Shown: piece after piece, positions 23,799-32,085 of the stretch
Layout: every line of letters begins with the position of its first letter
Position numbering within the stretch: position 1 is the first letter of the stretch
Assembly: GCA_019117125.1 (NCBI GenBank)
Contig: DXAL01000021.1
Span: 1 to 64,000 of the forward strand
DNA: 64,000 nucleotides
Reading direction: 5' to 3'
Source of the DNA: Candidatus Mediterraneibacter merdipullorum
Lineage (GTDB): Bacteria > Bacillota > Clostridia > Lachnospirales > Lachnospiraceae
Translations under genes and position numbers: made by a program
The notes under the pieces: model-generated
The model's database searches: none
What the model was told of the DNA's origin: nothing
What the model saw: the letters and a program-made list of their open reading frames with translations, nothing else

Positions 23799-25909
23799 TT
23801 AAAGAAGGAGTTATTTTAGGAAAACGGTATGAGATACTGGGGCGCGTCGGCAGCGGCGGCATGGCGGATGTCTATAAGGGCAAGGACCACAAGCTGAACC
23901 GGTACGTCGCCATCAAAGTGTTAAAGAGCGATTACCGCTCGGACGAAGTATTTATCAAGAAGTTCTTAAGCGAGGCCCAGGCAGCGGCAGGACTGATGCA
24001 TCCCAATGTCGTGAACGTATACGATGTCGGTCAGGACAGAGGGCTCTACTACATGGTCATGGAGCTGGTAGAGGGCATCACGCTGAAAGATTATATCGAG
24101 AAAAAGGGCAGGATATCGCCGAAAGAGACCGTCAGCATCGCCATCCAGATGGTGACGGGGCTTCAGGCTGCCCATAACCACCATATTATCCACAGGGATA
24201 TCAAACCGCAGAACATCATCATATCCAAAGACGGCAAGGTGAAAGTGACGGATTTCGGCATCGCCCGCGCCACCACATCCACCCAGACCATCAGCACGAG
24301 CGTGATGGGCTCTGTGCATTACACGTCTCCGGAGCAGGCGAGAGGCGGCGTCGTGGACCAGAAGAGCGACATCTATTCCATCGGCATCACCATGTACGAG
24401 ATGGTGACCGGACATGTGCCCTTTGACGGGGATTCCACGGTGACCGTGGCGCTCAAGCATCTGCAGGAGGAGATTACGTCCCCGGCAGTGGAAGTGCCGG
24501 ACCTTCCCTACAGCCTGGAATGCATCATCATGAAATGTACCCAGAAGAATCCGGGCGCGCGCTATCACGACTGTGCGTCGCTGCTCCTGGATTTGAAGCG
24601 TTCGCTTGTGGACCCGGACGGAGATTTTGTCGTGACGGGGGCTGTGGCGGCGGATACCGGCCGCACGGTGGTCATGTCCACGGAAGAGCTGGAGCGGGTT
24701 CAGCAGAGAGGCTACGGCAGGGACGACGACTATGACGAGGACGATGATTACGACGACGATGACTACGATGAGGACGACGATTACGACGATGATGAGGATG
24801 ACCGGAGATATCCGGACCGGAGGCGCAGAAAGAAAAATGTGAACCCGGATACAAAGCGCATCATGAAGATACTCATGATAGTGGCCGGCGTGGTCGTGGC
24901 GCTCCTTATCCTGTTCCTCGTGGGAAATGCGGCAGGCTTTTTCAAGGGACCGGGACTCTCCCAGGAGGAGAGCGAACTGGTGAAAGTGCCGGATTTAAGA
25001 GGCATGACCGAGGAAGAGGCAAGAGACGAACTGGAAGGCACCGGTCTCGGACTGGATGTGGAGAATGAGCCCCAGCCGTCCAATCAGTACAAAGAAGGCG
25101 AAATCATCAGCCAGGACCCGGCGCCCCACGACGAAGTGGAAATCAATTCGACCATCACGGTGGTGCTGAGCAGCGGCGAGGAAGCAAAGATGGTCCGGGT
25201 GCCGAACGTCATCGACCGGGAAGAGGACGATGCGGAGAAGATGCTCCGGGAGGCGAACCTGACGGTCGTCCACGGAGAGTCGGAACACAGTGACGACATC
25301 GAAAAGGGAAGAGTCATCTCCTGTGACCCGGAGCCGGGAGAAGAGGTAGAGGAAGGAACGGAAGTCACCATCGTCATCAGCCTCGGACCGGATAATGCCA
25401 CTGTGCCGGATTTGCGGAACAAGTCGGCCTCCTCCGCAGAGGCGGCCCTTGCGGAAGCAGGCTTAAACGGCAGCGCCAGTGAAGAGTACAGCGACAGCGT
25501 CGCGGAAGGCAAAGTCATCTCACAGGGGGTTGACCCCGGAAAGAAAGTGGAGAAGGGCACGACCATCTCCTATGTCATCAGCAAAGGACCGGAGACGAAA
25601 TATGTGTCCGTGCCCGGTCTTGGCGGATATACGGAAGAAGGAGCGAGAGAGCGGCTGAAAAATGCCGGGCTGAAAGTGGGAAGCGTCAGTAAAGAATACA
25701 GCGACACCGTCAGCAGAGGGTATGTCATCAGCCAGACGGTAAGCCCCGGAAGCTCCGTGGAAGAAGGCACGAGCGTCGGATTTACGGTCAGCCTCGGACC
25801 TCAGACGCCGGTGAACCCGGATGAGGGAGACGGCGGCAGTGAGACGGACAACGGAGAAAACACAGGGCAGCCGGAAGCAGATTCGACCGAACCGCAGACA
25901 GAAAATTAA
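23795..25909 (+). CDS. PASTA-domain Ser/Thr protein kinase
   Basis: Membrane sensor kinase of the PrkC/StkP family, which responds to muropeptides or lipid II and regulates wall synthesis and growth. Residues 1-270 are the kinase: GSGGMADVYKG loop, lysine 41, HRDIKPQN with catalytic D135, DFG at 153-155 and APE-equivalent TSPEQARGG. A strikingly acidic linker of about 27 residues, mostly Asp with Tyr and Glu (nt 24721-24808), then a basic stretch precede one membrane segment (about residues 358-382). The extracellular part has four PASTA repeats and an acidic, low-complexity tail. The gene is coupled to the phosphatase and followed by rsgA, the usual Firmicute order. 704 residues. Confidence 0.96.
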   Translation: MIKEGVILGKRYEILGRVGSGGMADVYKGKDHKLNRYVAIKVLKSDYRSDEVFIKKFLSEAQAAAGLMHPNVVNVYDVGQDRGLYYMVMELVEGITLKDYIEKKGRISPKETVSIAIQMVTGLQAAHNHHIIHRDIKPQNIIISKDGKVKVTDFGIARATTSTQTISTSVMGSVHYTSPEQARGGVVDQKSDIYSIGITMYEMVTGHVPFDGDSTVTVALKHLQEEITSPAVEVPDLPYSLECIIMKCTQKNPGARYHDCASLLLDLKRSLVDPDGDFVVTGAVAADTGRTVVMSTEELERVQQRGYGRDDDYDEDDDYDDDDYDEDDDYDDDEDDRRYPDRRRRKKNVNPDTKRIMKILMIVAGVVVALLILFLVGNAAGFFKGPGLSQEESELVKVPDLRGMTEEEARDELEGTGLGLDVENEPQPSNQYKEGEIISQDPAPHDEVEINSTITVVLSSGEEAKMVRVPNVIDREEDDAEKMLREANLTVVHGESEHSDDIEKGRVISCDPEPGEEVEEGTEVTIVISLGPDNATVPDLRNKSASSAEAALAEAGLNGSASEEYSDSVAEGKVISQGVDPGKKVEKGTTISYVISKGPETKYVSVPGLGGYTEEGARERLKNAGLKVGSVSKEYSDTVSRGYVISQTVSPGSSVEEGTSVGFTVSLGPQTPVNPDEGDGGSETDNGENTGQPEADSTEPQTEN

Positions 25910-25912
25910 TCT

Positions 25913-26791
25913 ATGCAGGGAAAAATAGTAAAAGGAATTGCCGGATTCTACTACGTCCACGTAGCAGAATCCGGTGTTTATGAATGTAAGGCAAAAGGAA
26001 TCTTCCGCAAAGACGGCGTAAAGCCCCTGGTGGGAGACAATGTCAGGATTGAGGTCCTGGATGAAAAAGAGATGGAAGGAAATCTCATGGAGATACTTCC
26101 GAGGAAGAATGAACTCATCCGGCCGGCGGTCGCCAATATCGACCAGGCGCTCGTCGTGTTCGCGGTGACAAAGCCGAAGCCCCATCTCAATCTCCTGGAC
26201 CGGTTCCTCGTCATGATGGAGAGCCGGGACATCCCGGTGGTGCTCTGCTTTAACAAGACCGACATCGGGAAAGACCCGGAGGTGGACGAGCTGCGGGACA
26301 TATACAGGGGGTGCGGCTATCCCCTCATCTTTACCAGCGCCAGGGAAGAACAGCACATCGCGGAGCTGAAGTCGCTGCTGAAAGGGAAGATGACTGCCAT
26401 CGCCGGACCATCCGGTGTGGGGAAATCCTCTCTCATCAACCTGCTCCAGTCGGAAGTGGAGATGGAGACCGGGAGCATCAGCAGGAAGATTGGGCGGGGA
26501 AGGCACACCACGCGGCATTCGGAACTCCTGGTCATCGGCGACGATTCCTATATCATGGATACGCCGGGGTTCAGCTCCCTCTACCTGGACGGGATTGAGG
26601 CGGACGACCTGAAGTACTGCTTTCCGGAATTCGCCCCATATGAAGGAAAATGCCGTTTCGCAGGGTGCAGCCATGACCATGAGCCGGGGTGCGCCGTAAA
26701 AGAGGCGGCGGCATCCGGAAAGATACACAGCAGACGATATGAGGGATATCTCGGGCTGTACCGGGAGATAAAAGAAAGGAAGAAATATTGA
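25913..26791 (+). CDS. rsgA: Ribosome small-subunit GTPase A
   Basis: Circularly permuted GTPase that checks late 30S maturation. OB-fold N-terminus (residues 1-70), then G4 CFNKTDIG, the P-loop AGPSGVGKSSLINLL, switch residues TTRHSELL and G3 DTPGFSS, and a C-terminal zinc knuckle (CRFAGCSHDHEPGC). 292 residues. It begins 3 nt after the kinase stop with only a weak ribosome site, so it probably depends on translation of the kinase. The linkage is fitting, since the homologous PrkC of Bacillus is known to phosphorylate this GTPase. Confidence 0.95.
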   Translation: MQGKIVKGIAGFYYVHVAESGVYECKAKGIFRKDGVKPLVGDNVRIEVLDEKEMEGNLMEILPRKNELIRPAVANIDQALVVFAVTKPKPHLNLLDRFLVMMESRDIPVVLCFNKTDIGKDPEVDELRDIYRGCGYPLIFTSAREEQHIAELKSLLKGKMTAIAGPSGVGKSSLINLLQSEVEMETGSISRKIGRGRHTTRHSELLVIGDDSYIMDTPGFSSLYLDGIEADDLKYCFPEFAPYEGKCRFAGCSHDHEPGCAVKEAAASGKIHSRRYEGYLGLYREIKERKKY

Positions 26792-27456
26792 GCATGAAGA
26801 ACATTCTGGCGCCGTCCATATTGTCGGCGGATTTCAAAGCGCTGGGAGAAGAGATAAAACAGACGGAAGAGGCGGGCGCCCAGTACATCCATTTCGATGT
26901 GATGGACGGGATGTTCGTCCCAAGCATCTCCTTCGGGATGCCGGTGCTCTCCTCCATCCGGGGCGTGACAGGACAGACCATGGACGTGCATCTCATGGTG
27001 CAGGAGCCCGTCCGCTATGTAAAGGAGTTCGCAGCGTGCGGCGCCGATATCATCACCGTCCATCTGGAGGCGTGCGGGGATGTAAAGGCGACCCTTGACG
27101 AGATACACCGGTGCGGCGCGGGCGCAGGCATTTCCATCAAGCCGGGGACGCCGGTGGAGAGCCTTGCACCCTATCTGGACGATGGGGACATGTTCCTCAT
27201 CATGAGCGTGGAGCCGGGGTTCGGCGGACAGGCGTTCATCCCGGAGTCGCTGGAGCGAATCCGCAGGCTCAGAGCCATGCTGGATGCGCGGGGGATGGAC
27301 AAAGACATCGAAGTCGACGGCGGCATCTACCACAGCAATGTGGCGGAAGTGTTAAAAGCCGGGGCAAATGTCATCGTATCCGGTTCCGGCGTCTATAAAG
27401 GCGACATTTTACAGAATACAGCAGGATTCATGGAGATATTGAGAGCATATGAGTAA
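26788..27456 (+). CDS. rpe: Ribulose-phosphate 3-epimerase
   Basis: Interconverts ribulose 5-phosphate and xylulose 5-phosphate. TIM-barrel signatures: LAPSILSADFKALG, HFDVMDGMFVPSISFG with the metal-binding histidine and aspartate, VHLMVQEP, MSVEPGFGGQAFIPESL, IEVDGGIYHSN and NVIVSGSGVYKG. The start is drawn at TTG 26788, overlapping the rsgA stop, because AAAGGA is well spaced for it. An ATG six bases later (26794) is the alternative. 222 residues. The 3' end overlaps thiN by 8 nt. Confidence 0.95.
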   Translation: MSMKNILAPSILSADFKALGEEIKQTEEAGAQYIHFDVMDGMFVPSISFGMPVLSSIRGVTGQTMDVHLMVQEPVRYVKEFAACGADIITVHLEACGDVKATLDEIHRCGAGAGISIKPGTPVESLAPYLDDGDMFLIMSVEPGFGGQAFIPESLERIRRLRAMLDARGMDKDIEVDGGIYHSNVAEVLKAGANVIVSGSGVYKGDILQNTAGFMEILRAYE

Positions 27457-28102
27457 AAGGACCATTATCGTAAGCGGCGGAGTCATCGAAGAGGATTTCG
27501 CCCTTCCTGTTTTAAAAAGTGAAGAAACCGAATTTGTGATAGGGGTGGACAAAGGGCTGGAGTTCCTTTACGCACACCAGATAAAGCCGGACTATATCGT
27601 GGGAGATTTTGACAGCGTCTCAAAAGAGCTGGTGGATTACTACCGGGAAGAGTTAAATGTCCCGGTCCGGGAGTTCAATCCGGTCAAAGACGCGTCGGAT
27701 ACGGAAATCGCCCTGCGGCTGTGCCTCGGGCTGAACCGGAAGGAAATCTGGATACTCGGAGGGACGGGCAGCCGGATAGACCATCTGTGGGCAAATGTCC
27801 AGTGCCTGCAGATTGCGCTGGACGCCGGGGCGGACGCGCGCATCGTGGACAGCCACAACCAGATACGGCTCATCGACAGGGATATCACGCTGAAGCGGGA
27901 GGAAGCCTTCGGTCCGTATTTCTCGCTCTTCCCGCTGGAAATGCCGGTGGATGAACTGACCATCACCGGGGCGAAATACCCCCTGAAGAATCATTTCCTC
28001 AAGCCGGCGGACAGCCTGTGCGTGAGCAATGAATTTGCGGAGGATGAAGTGCATATCTCCTTCGTGTACGGGAAAATCATCCTGATGGAGACGCGGGATT
28101 AA
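27449..28102 (+). CDS. thiN: Thiamine pyrophosphokinase
   Basis: Transfers pyrophosphate from ATP to thiamine to form the cofactor TPP. Characteristic ThiN motifs: GVDKGLEFL, PDYIVGDFDSVSKEL, KDASDTEIALRLCL, GGTGSRIDHLWANVQCL and the C-terminal thiamine-binding strand region. 217 residues. It is translationally coupled to rpe. No TPP riboswitch is present in front of it, which fits its position inside a housekeeping operon. Confidence 0.93.
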   Translation: MSKRTIIVSGGVIEEDFALPVLKSEETEFVIGVDKGLEFLYAHQIKPDYIVGDFDSVSKELVDYYREELNVPVREFNPVKDASDTEIALRLCLGLNRKEIWILGGTGSRIDHLWANVQCLQIALDAGADARIVDSHNQIRLIDRDITLKREEAFGPYFSLFPLEMPVDELTITGAKYPLKNHFLKPADSLCVSNEFAEDEVHISFVYGKIILMETRD

Positions 28103-28133
28103 AACAAGAAAAACAAAGGAGATGTGAAGATAT

Positions 28134-29231
28134 ATGAAATTAGGCATCGTAGGGCTTCCCAATGTAGGGAAGAGCACTTTATTTAACTCGCTGACAAAGG
28201 CAGGTGCGGAATCCGCCAATTATCCGTTCTGCACCATCGACCCGAACGTGGGCGTGGTGACTGTGCCGGACGAGCGCCTGAACGTGCTGGGTGAGATGTA
28301 CCACACGAAAAAGATTATCCCGGCGGTCATTGAGTTTGTAGACATCGCCGGTCTGGTAAAGGGAGCGTCCAAAGGGGAAGGTCTGGGAAATCAGTTCCTT
28401 GCGAACATCCGGGAGGTGGACGCCATCGTCCATGTGGTGCGCTGTTTTGAAAATACGAACATCGTCCATGTGGACGGCAGCATCGACCCGATGCGCGACA
28501 TCGAGACCATCAATCTGGAGCTCATCTTCTCCGACCTGGAAGTGCTCGAGAGGCGCATCGCCAAGACAGTCAAGCTCTCCCGCAACGACAAGACCGCGGC
28601 AAAGGAGCTGGACCTCTTAAACCGGGTGAAGGCGCATCTGGAAGAAAACAAGCTGGCGAAGAGCTTCGTTACGGAGGATGAGGACGAGCAGGCATGGCTG
28701 GCAGGGTATAATCTGCTCACTGCCAAACCGGTAATCTTTGCGGCAAATGTCTCGGAAGACGACCTGGCGGACGACGGGGCGGGAAACGCCGGCGTGCAGG
28801 CGGTCCGCGCATACGCCGCCGAGGAGGACTGTGAAGTGTTCGTTGTCTGCGCGGAGATTGAAGAAGAGATTGCCCAGCTCGACGAGGATGAAAAGAAGAT
28901 GTTCCTGGACGACCTGGGGCTTCAGGAGTCCGGACTTGAGAAACTGATACGGGCGAGCTATCACCTGCTCGGTCTGATTAGCTATCTGACGGCAGGAGAG
29001 CCGGAAGTGCGCGCATGGACCATCACCAGAGGGACAAAAGCCCCCCAGGCGGCGGGAAAGATACACTCGGATTTCGAGCGCGGCTTCATCCGTGCGGAAG
29101 TTGTAAGCTACGACGACCTGATTTCCTGCGGGTCCCATACAGCCGCAAAAGAAAAAGGGCTCATCCGCCTGGAAGGAAAAGACTATGTGGTGCAGGACGG
29201 CGACATTATGCTGTTCCGGTTCAACGTATAG
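28134..29231 (+). CDS. ychF: Redox-regulated ATPase YchF
   Basis: Obg-family P-loop protein that prefers ATP and binds ribosomes. P-loop GLPNVGKSTLFNSLT at the N-terminus, switch region DIAGLVKGASKGEGLGNQFLANIREVDAIVHVVRCF, a non-canonical NKxD position (AANVSE), a coiled-coil arm around residues 130-190, and the C-terminal TGS domain (EVRAWTITRGTKAPQAAGKIHSDFERGFIRAEV). 365 residues, the family length. It follows thiN by 31 nt with AAAGGAG before the ATG, and is probably the last gene of the long run. Confidence 0.96.
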   Translation: MKLGIVGLPNVGKSTLFNSLTKAGAESANYPFCTIDPNVGVVTVPDERLNVLGEMYHTKKIIPAVIEFVDIAGLVKGASKGEGLGNQFLANIREVDAIVHVVRCFENTNIVHVDGSIDPMRDIETINLELIFSDLEVLERRIAKTVKLSRNDKTAAKELDLLNRVKAHLEENKLAKSFVTEDEDEQAWLAGYNLLTAKPVIFAANVSEDDLADDGAGNAGVQAVRAYAAEEDCEVFVVCAEIEEEIAQLDEDEKKMFLDDLGLQESGLEKLIRASYHLLGLISYLTAGEPEVRAWTITRGTKAPQAAGKIHSDFERGFIRAEVVSYDDLISCGSHTAAKEKGLIRLEGKDYVVQDGDIMLFRFNV

Positions 29232-29320
29232 TATCAGTCCCGTCAGTCCGGCTGCGGGCATGAAAGCGCATGGCGCGGCGGAACAAAAGGACGCGGTGTG
29301 CCGCGGAAAGGAGCGTATCC

Positions 29321-30184
29321 ATGCATTATGATATTGCCTTTCCCAATCTGGGCATCTTTCTGGACCATGTGGGAAAGAACATCGATATTTTCGGATTTAC
29401 CATCGCATATTACGGCATCATCATCGGCGCAGCCATCGTGATTGGATTCCTCATCGCCACAGCGGAGGCGAAGCGGACCCGGCAGAATCCGGAAGACTAT
29501 CTGGATATGGGCATCATCGGCGTCATCGCCGGCATCGTCGGCGCACGCATCTATTATGTGGTATTCTCGTGGGATATGTACAAGGACAACCTGCTGCATA
29601 TCTTCAATCTCCGGGAAGGCGGGCTCGCCATCTACGGAGGCGTCATCGGCGCGGTGCTCGCGGTGTTCATCATGGCGCGGGTGAAACATCTGTCGCCCTT
29701 TCAGATACTGGATACCGTGGCAATGGCGATACTGAACGGGCAGATGCTCGGACGCTGGGGGAACTTCTTCAACCGCGAGGCGTTCGGAGAGTACACGGAC
29801 GGGCTCTTTGCCATGCGCCTTCCGGTGGATGCGGTGCGCTCCGGCGACATCACGGAGCGGATGCGCGAACACATGGAGACGATAGACGGCGTGCGGTACA
29901 TCCAGGTCAGCCCCACATTTCTCTATGAGTCGCTGTGGTGCGCGGTTTTGCTTATCCTGCTCGTGCTGTACCGGAAGCATAAGAAATACGAGGGGGAACT
30001 CTTTCTTCTTTATATTTTCGGCTACGCTCTTGGCAGAGTGTGGATAGAAGGACTCCGCACGGACCAACTCCTCATACCGGGAATCGGGTTCCCGGTGTCC
30101 CAGGCGCTTGCGGCGGCAGTGGTCGTCTGCGCGGGAGGCGCGCTCCTCTGGCTGCGCAGGAATCATAAGAGGATGCCTTCATAA
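29321..30184 (+). CDS. lgt: Prolipoprotein diacylglyceryl transferase
   Basis: Membrane enzyme that attaches diacylglycerol to the lipobox cysteine of prolipoproteins. About seven membrane segments in 287 residues, with the Lgt signature GQMLGRWGNFFNREAFG and the nearby YGGVIGAVLAVFI and YESLWCAVLLILLVLYR segments. The ATG at 29321 follows GGAAAGGAG; the longer open frame from 29270 lacks a ribosome site. Lipoprotein substrates include the sugar-binding protein of the fucose importer in this window. A divergent second Lgt-like protein is encoded 0.6 kb downstream. Confidence 0.95.
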   Translation: MHYDIAFPNLGIFLDHVGKNIDIFGFTIAYYGIIIGAAIVIGFLIATAEAKRTRQNPEDYLDMGIIGVIAGIVGARIYYVVFSWDMYKDNLLHIFNLREGGLAIYGGVIGAVLAVFIMARVKHLSPFQILDTVAMAILNGQMLGRWGNFFNREAFGEYTDGLFAMRLPVDAVRSGDITERMREHMETIDGVRYIQVSPTFLYESLWCAVLLILLVLYRKHKKYEGELFLLYIFGYALGRVWIEGLRTDQLLIPGIGFPVSQALAAAVVVCAGGALLWLRRNHKRMPS

Positions 30185-30185
30185 C

Positions 30186-30214
30186 TTGATTTTCCGCGGA
30201 AAATCCGATATAAT
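30186..30214 (+). promoter_or_regulatory. Promoter with palindrome in its spacer
   Basis: TTGATT (30186-30191), 17-bp spacer, TATAAT (30209-30214). The perfect 14-bp palindrome TTTTCCGCGGAAAA (30190-30203) fills most of the spacer and is a plausible repressor site. Confidence 0.65.
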
Positions 30215-30322
30215 ATCCGATAGGTCAGCCGCAGCTCAGGGCGGGATGCATGACTGCTCCACTGCATCGCTTTTTGGCGGGCTGTCCGGTATTTTAACAC
30301 TTTTACAACGGAGGAAATGAGA

Positions 30323-30574
30323 ATGGGAGTAGCTTCACTTGTACTTGGGATTATCTCGATTGTTATTGGATTATTCAGCACCGGCACACTCGGCTGGTTC
30401 GGCGCGATACTCGGTATCATCGGCATCATTCTCGGTGTCCAGGGAAAGAAAGTGCCGGAGCAGGCAGGACTTGCGAAAGCAGGGTTCATCTGCTCAATCA
30501 TCGGTACCGTGCTCTGCCTGCTGTTGTTCATCGCGTGCGTGGCATGCGTTGGATGCCTTGCGCTGGCAGCGTAA
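30323..30574 (+). CDS. Small two-helix membrane protein
   Basis: An 83-residue hydrophobic protein with two predicted membrane segments (about residues 4-36 and 52-82), a Gly-rich first helix region and a short charged loop (QGKKVPEQAGLAKA) between them. It resembles the small DUF4190-type membrane proteins, but I would not assign a function. The ATG at 30323 is chosen because GGAGG lies 8 nt before it; the ATG at 30317 is only 2 nt away from that site. It is flanked by its own promoter and terminator, so it is a single-gene unit. Confidence 0.7.
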   Translation: MGVASLVLGIISIVIGLFSTGTLGWFGAILGIIGIILGVQGKKVPEQAGLAKAGFICSIIGTVLCLLLFIACVACVGCLALAA

Positions 30575-30633
30575 GGACGGCGGCAGCCTGACAGGAAACC
30601 CTCATTGGGGAGACAGTACAAAAAAAGGTTCAG

Positions 30634-30660
30634 AAAAGGGATGGGAGACATCCCTTTTTT
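30634..30660 (+). terminator. Terminator of the small membrane protein gene
   Basis: AAAAGGGATG (30634-30643) pairs with CATCCCTTTT (30649-30658), a 5-nt loop, running into a T-tract. Confidence 0.85.
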
Positions 30661-30789
30661 CATTGCAAGGCAGAGCCCTGTTTGCAAAGCGGATTCCTGT
30701 TTTCACTATGAGGCGGGACCCGCAAAGCAGTCGACAGGACAGAGGCAGCAGACGGGAAGCAAAAACTGACAGGAAGAGAGGAACGATGG

Positions 30790-31572
30790 ATGGGATTTGA
30801 GATTGGGACAGTGACGATACCGTGGTACGGCTTTTTTATCGTGCTGGGGCTGGGCGCCGCCGCGCTGCTCGGATATGTCCTGGTGAAGCAGGCGGGGCTT
30901 ATCTATGATGAGTTCATAGAGATTGCGTGCTTTGTGGGACTTGGCGCCATGGCAGGTTCCAAGCTTTTGTATCTGGTGATGGCATGGGAGACCATCGATG
31001 TGTCCAGGCTCACGGACCTGGAATATATCAGCGCCCTGATGGGCGGCGGCTTCGTCTTCTACGGCGGACTTGCGGGCGGACTGCTTGGACTGTACCTGTG
31101 CGGCAGGCTTCTGCATATCCCGGTCATGGAATATGCGCGCCAGTCGCTCCCCGTCATCCCGCTGGCGCACGGATTCGGAAGGATTGGATGCGCCTTTGCC
31201 GGATGCTGCTACGGCATCCCCTATGACGGACCGGGCGCTGTCGTCTACACCCGGTCGGCAGCCGCGCCGCTGGGGATTCCGCTCTTTCCGGTACAGGCAG
31301 TGGAGGCGGCCGGGGAGTTCGTGCTGGCAGCGGTCCTTGGCATTTATATCGCATCCTGCCGGAAGGGCGGGAGACAGCCGAATAGCATCCGGCTCTATCT
31401 GGCGCTCTATGCGGTGCTGCGGTTCTTTCTGGAGTTCGTCCGGTATGATGACAGCGAGCGGGGCATGCTGTGGGGGATATCCACCTCACAGTGGATTAGC
31501 ATCGGGATATGTGTGGTCCTGGCCGGAGCAGAGGTGTGGGGACGAAAAAGCAGGAAAAAACAGGATAGCTAA
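30790..31572 (+). CDS. Divergent Lgt-like membrane protein
   Basis: Membrane protein of the prolipoprotein diacylglyceryl transferase family, 260 residues with about seven hydrophobic segments. The N-terminal VTIPWYGFFIVLGL and central GGGFVFYGGLAGGLLGLYL resemble Lgt. The signature loop reads LAHGFGRIGCAFAGCCYGIP, where the Asn and Glu positions of the canonical GRWGNFxNxE motif are replaced by Cys- and Ala-rich sequence. A full canonical lgt lies just upstream, so this paralogue may have another acceptor or activity, or be inactive. A modest AGAGAGGAACG ribosome site precedes it. It is followed after 10 nt by a small HTH gene. Confidence 0.75.
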   Translation: MGFEIGTVTIPWYGFFIVLGLGAAALLGYVLVKQAGLIYDEFIEIACFVGLGAMAGSKLLYLVMAWETIDVSRLTDLEYISALMGGGFVFYGGLAGGLLGLYLCGRLLHIPVMEYARQSLPVIPLAHGFGRIGCAFAGCCYGIPYDGPGAVVYTRSAAAPLGIPLFPVQAVEAAGEFVLAAVLGIYIASCRKGGRQPNSIRLYLALYAVLRFFLEFVRYDDSERGMLWGISTSQWISIGICVVLAGAEVWGRKSRKKQDS

Positions 31573-31582
31573 TATATTATCT

Positions 31583-31906
31583 ATGAATGATTTTAGTTTT
31601 TTGAGCAGAACACCAAAAGAAATTGACCAGGCGATTGCAGAGAGACTCCGTACAATCCGCCGCAGAAGAAAGATATCACAGAAAAGGCTGAGTGAACGGT
31701 CAGGAGTGAGCTTAGGTTCTGTGAAGCGGTTCGAGACTACAGGGGAGATTTCTCTGCGTTCGCTGACGAAAATCGCAAAAGCGCTGGAACTGGAGAGCGA
31801 ACTGGAGCATCTGTTTGAGGATGCGCCGTATCTGTCGATTGAGGAGATTATCAATGAGAACCGCGAAGAAACTGAACGTCACGCATCACGGAAGAAAGGA
31901 GTCTGA
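31583..31906 (+). CDS. Small XRE-family HTH protein
   Basis: 107-residue DNA-binding protein with a Cro/C1-type helix-turn-helix across residues 20-70 (IAERLRTIRRRRKISQKRLSERSG, SLGSVKRFETTGEISLRSLTKIAKALEL). The domain resembles HipB-type antitoxins and solo regulators of clostridia, but no HipA-like kinase is adjacent. No ribosome site is obvious before the ATG. Its promoter is unclear and it may be read from the Lgt-like gene. It lies directly upstream of the nifJ promoter, which carries a large inverted repeat, so a regulatory link is possible but unproven. Confidence 0.75.
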   Translation: MNDFSFLSRTPKEIDQAIAERLRTIRRRRKISQKRLSERSGVSLGSVKRFETTGEISLRSLTKIAKALELESELEHLFEDAPYLSIEEIINENREETERHASRKKGV

Positions 31907-31930
31907 TACTTTCAGATACTGAGAGATGCA

Positions 31931-31993
31931 CGCCAAAAGATACAAAAAACCCGACCGTGCTCTATAGACTTTTGTCGTTTTTGGCGATATAAT
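31931..31993 (+). promoter_or_regulatory. nifJ promoter inside a long inverted repeat
   Basis: TAGACT (31965-31970) and TATAAT (31988-31993) are 17 bp apart. The promoter is overlapped by an inverted repeat: CGCCAAAA-n3-ACAAAA (31931-31947) against TTTTGT-n3-TTTTGGCG (31970-31986), 14 of 17 positions paired around a 22-nt centre. Confidence 0.6.
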
Positions 31994-32085
31994 GAAGCTG
32001 TATGTGAATAAGTGAGTTCTGTGCCCTGCGCGCAGGCATGAGTACAGGCTCTCACTACTGTATATCATTAAGGAGGAACAAGAAA

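Noticed and set aside
31583-31906. HipB half of a HipBA toxin-antitoxin pair
   Set aside because: The HTH domain resembles HipB, but the next gene is nifJ and no HipA-like kinase is present.
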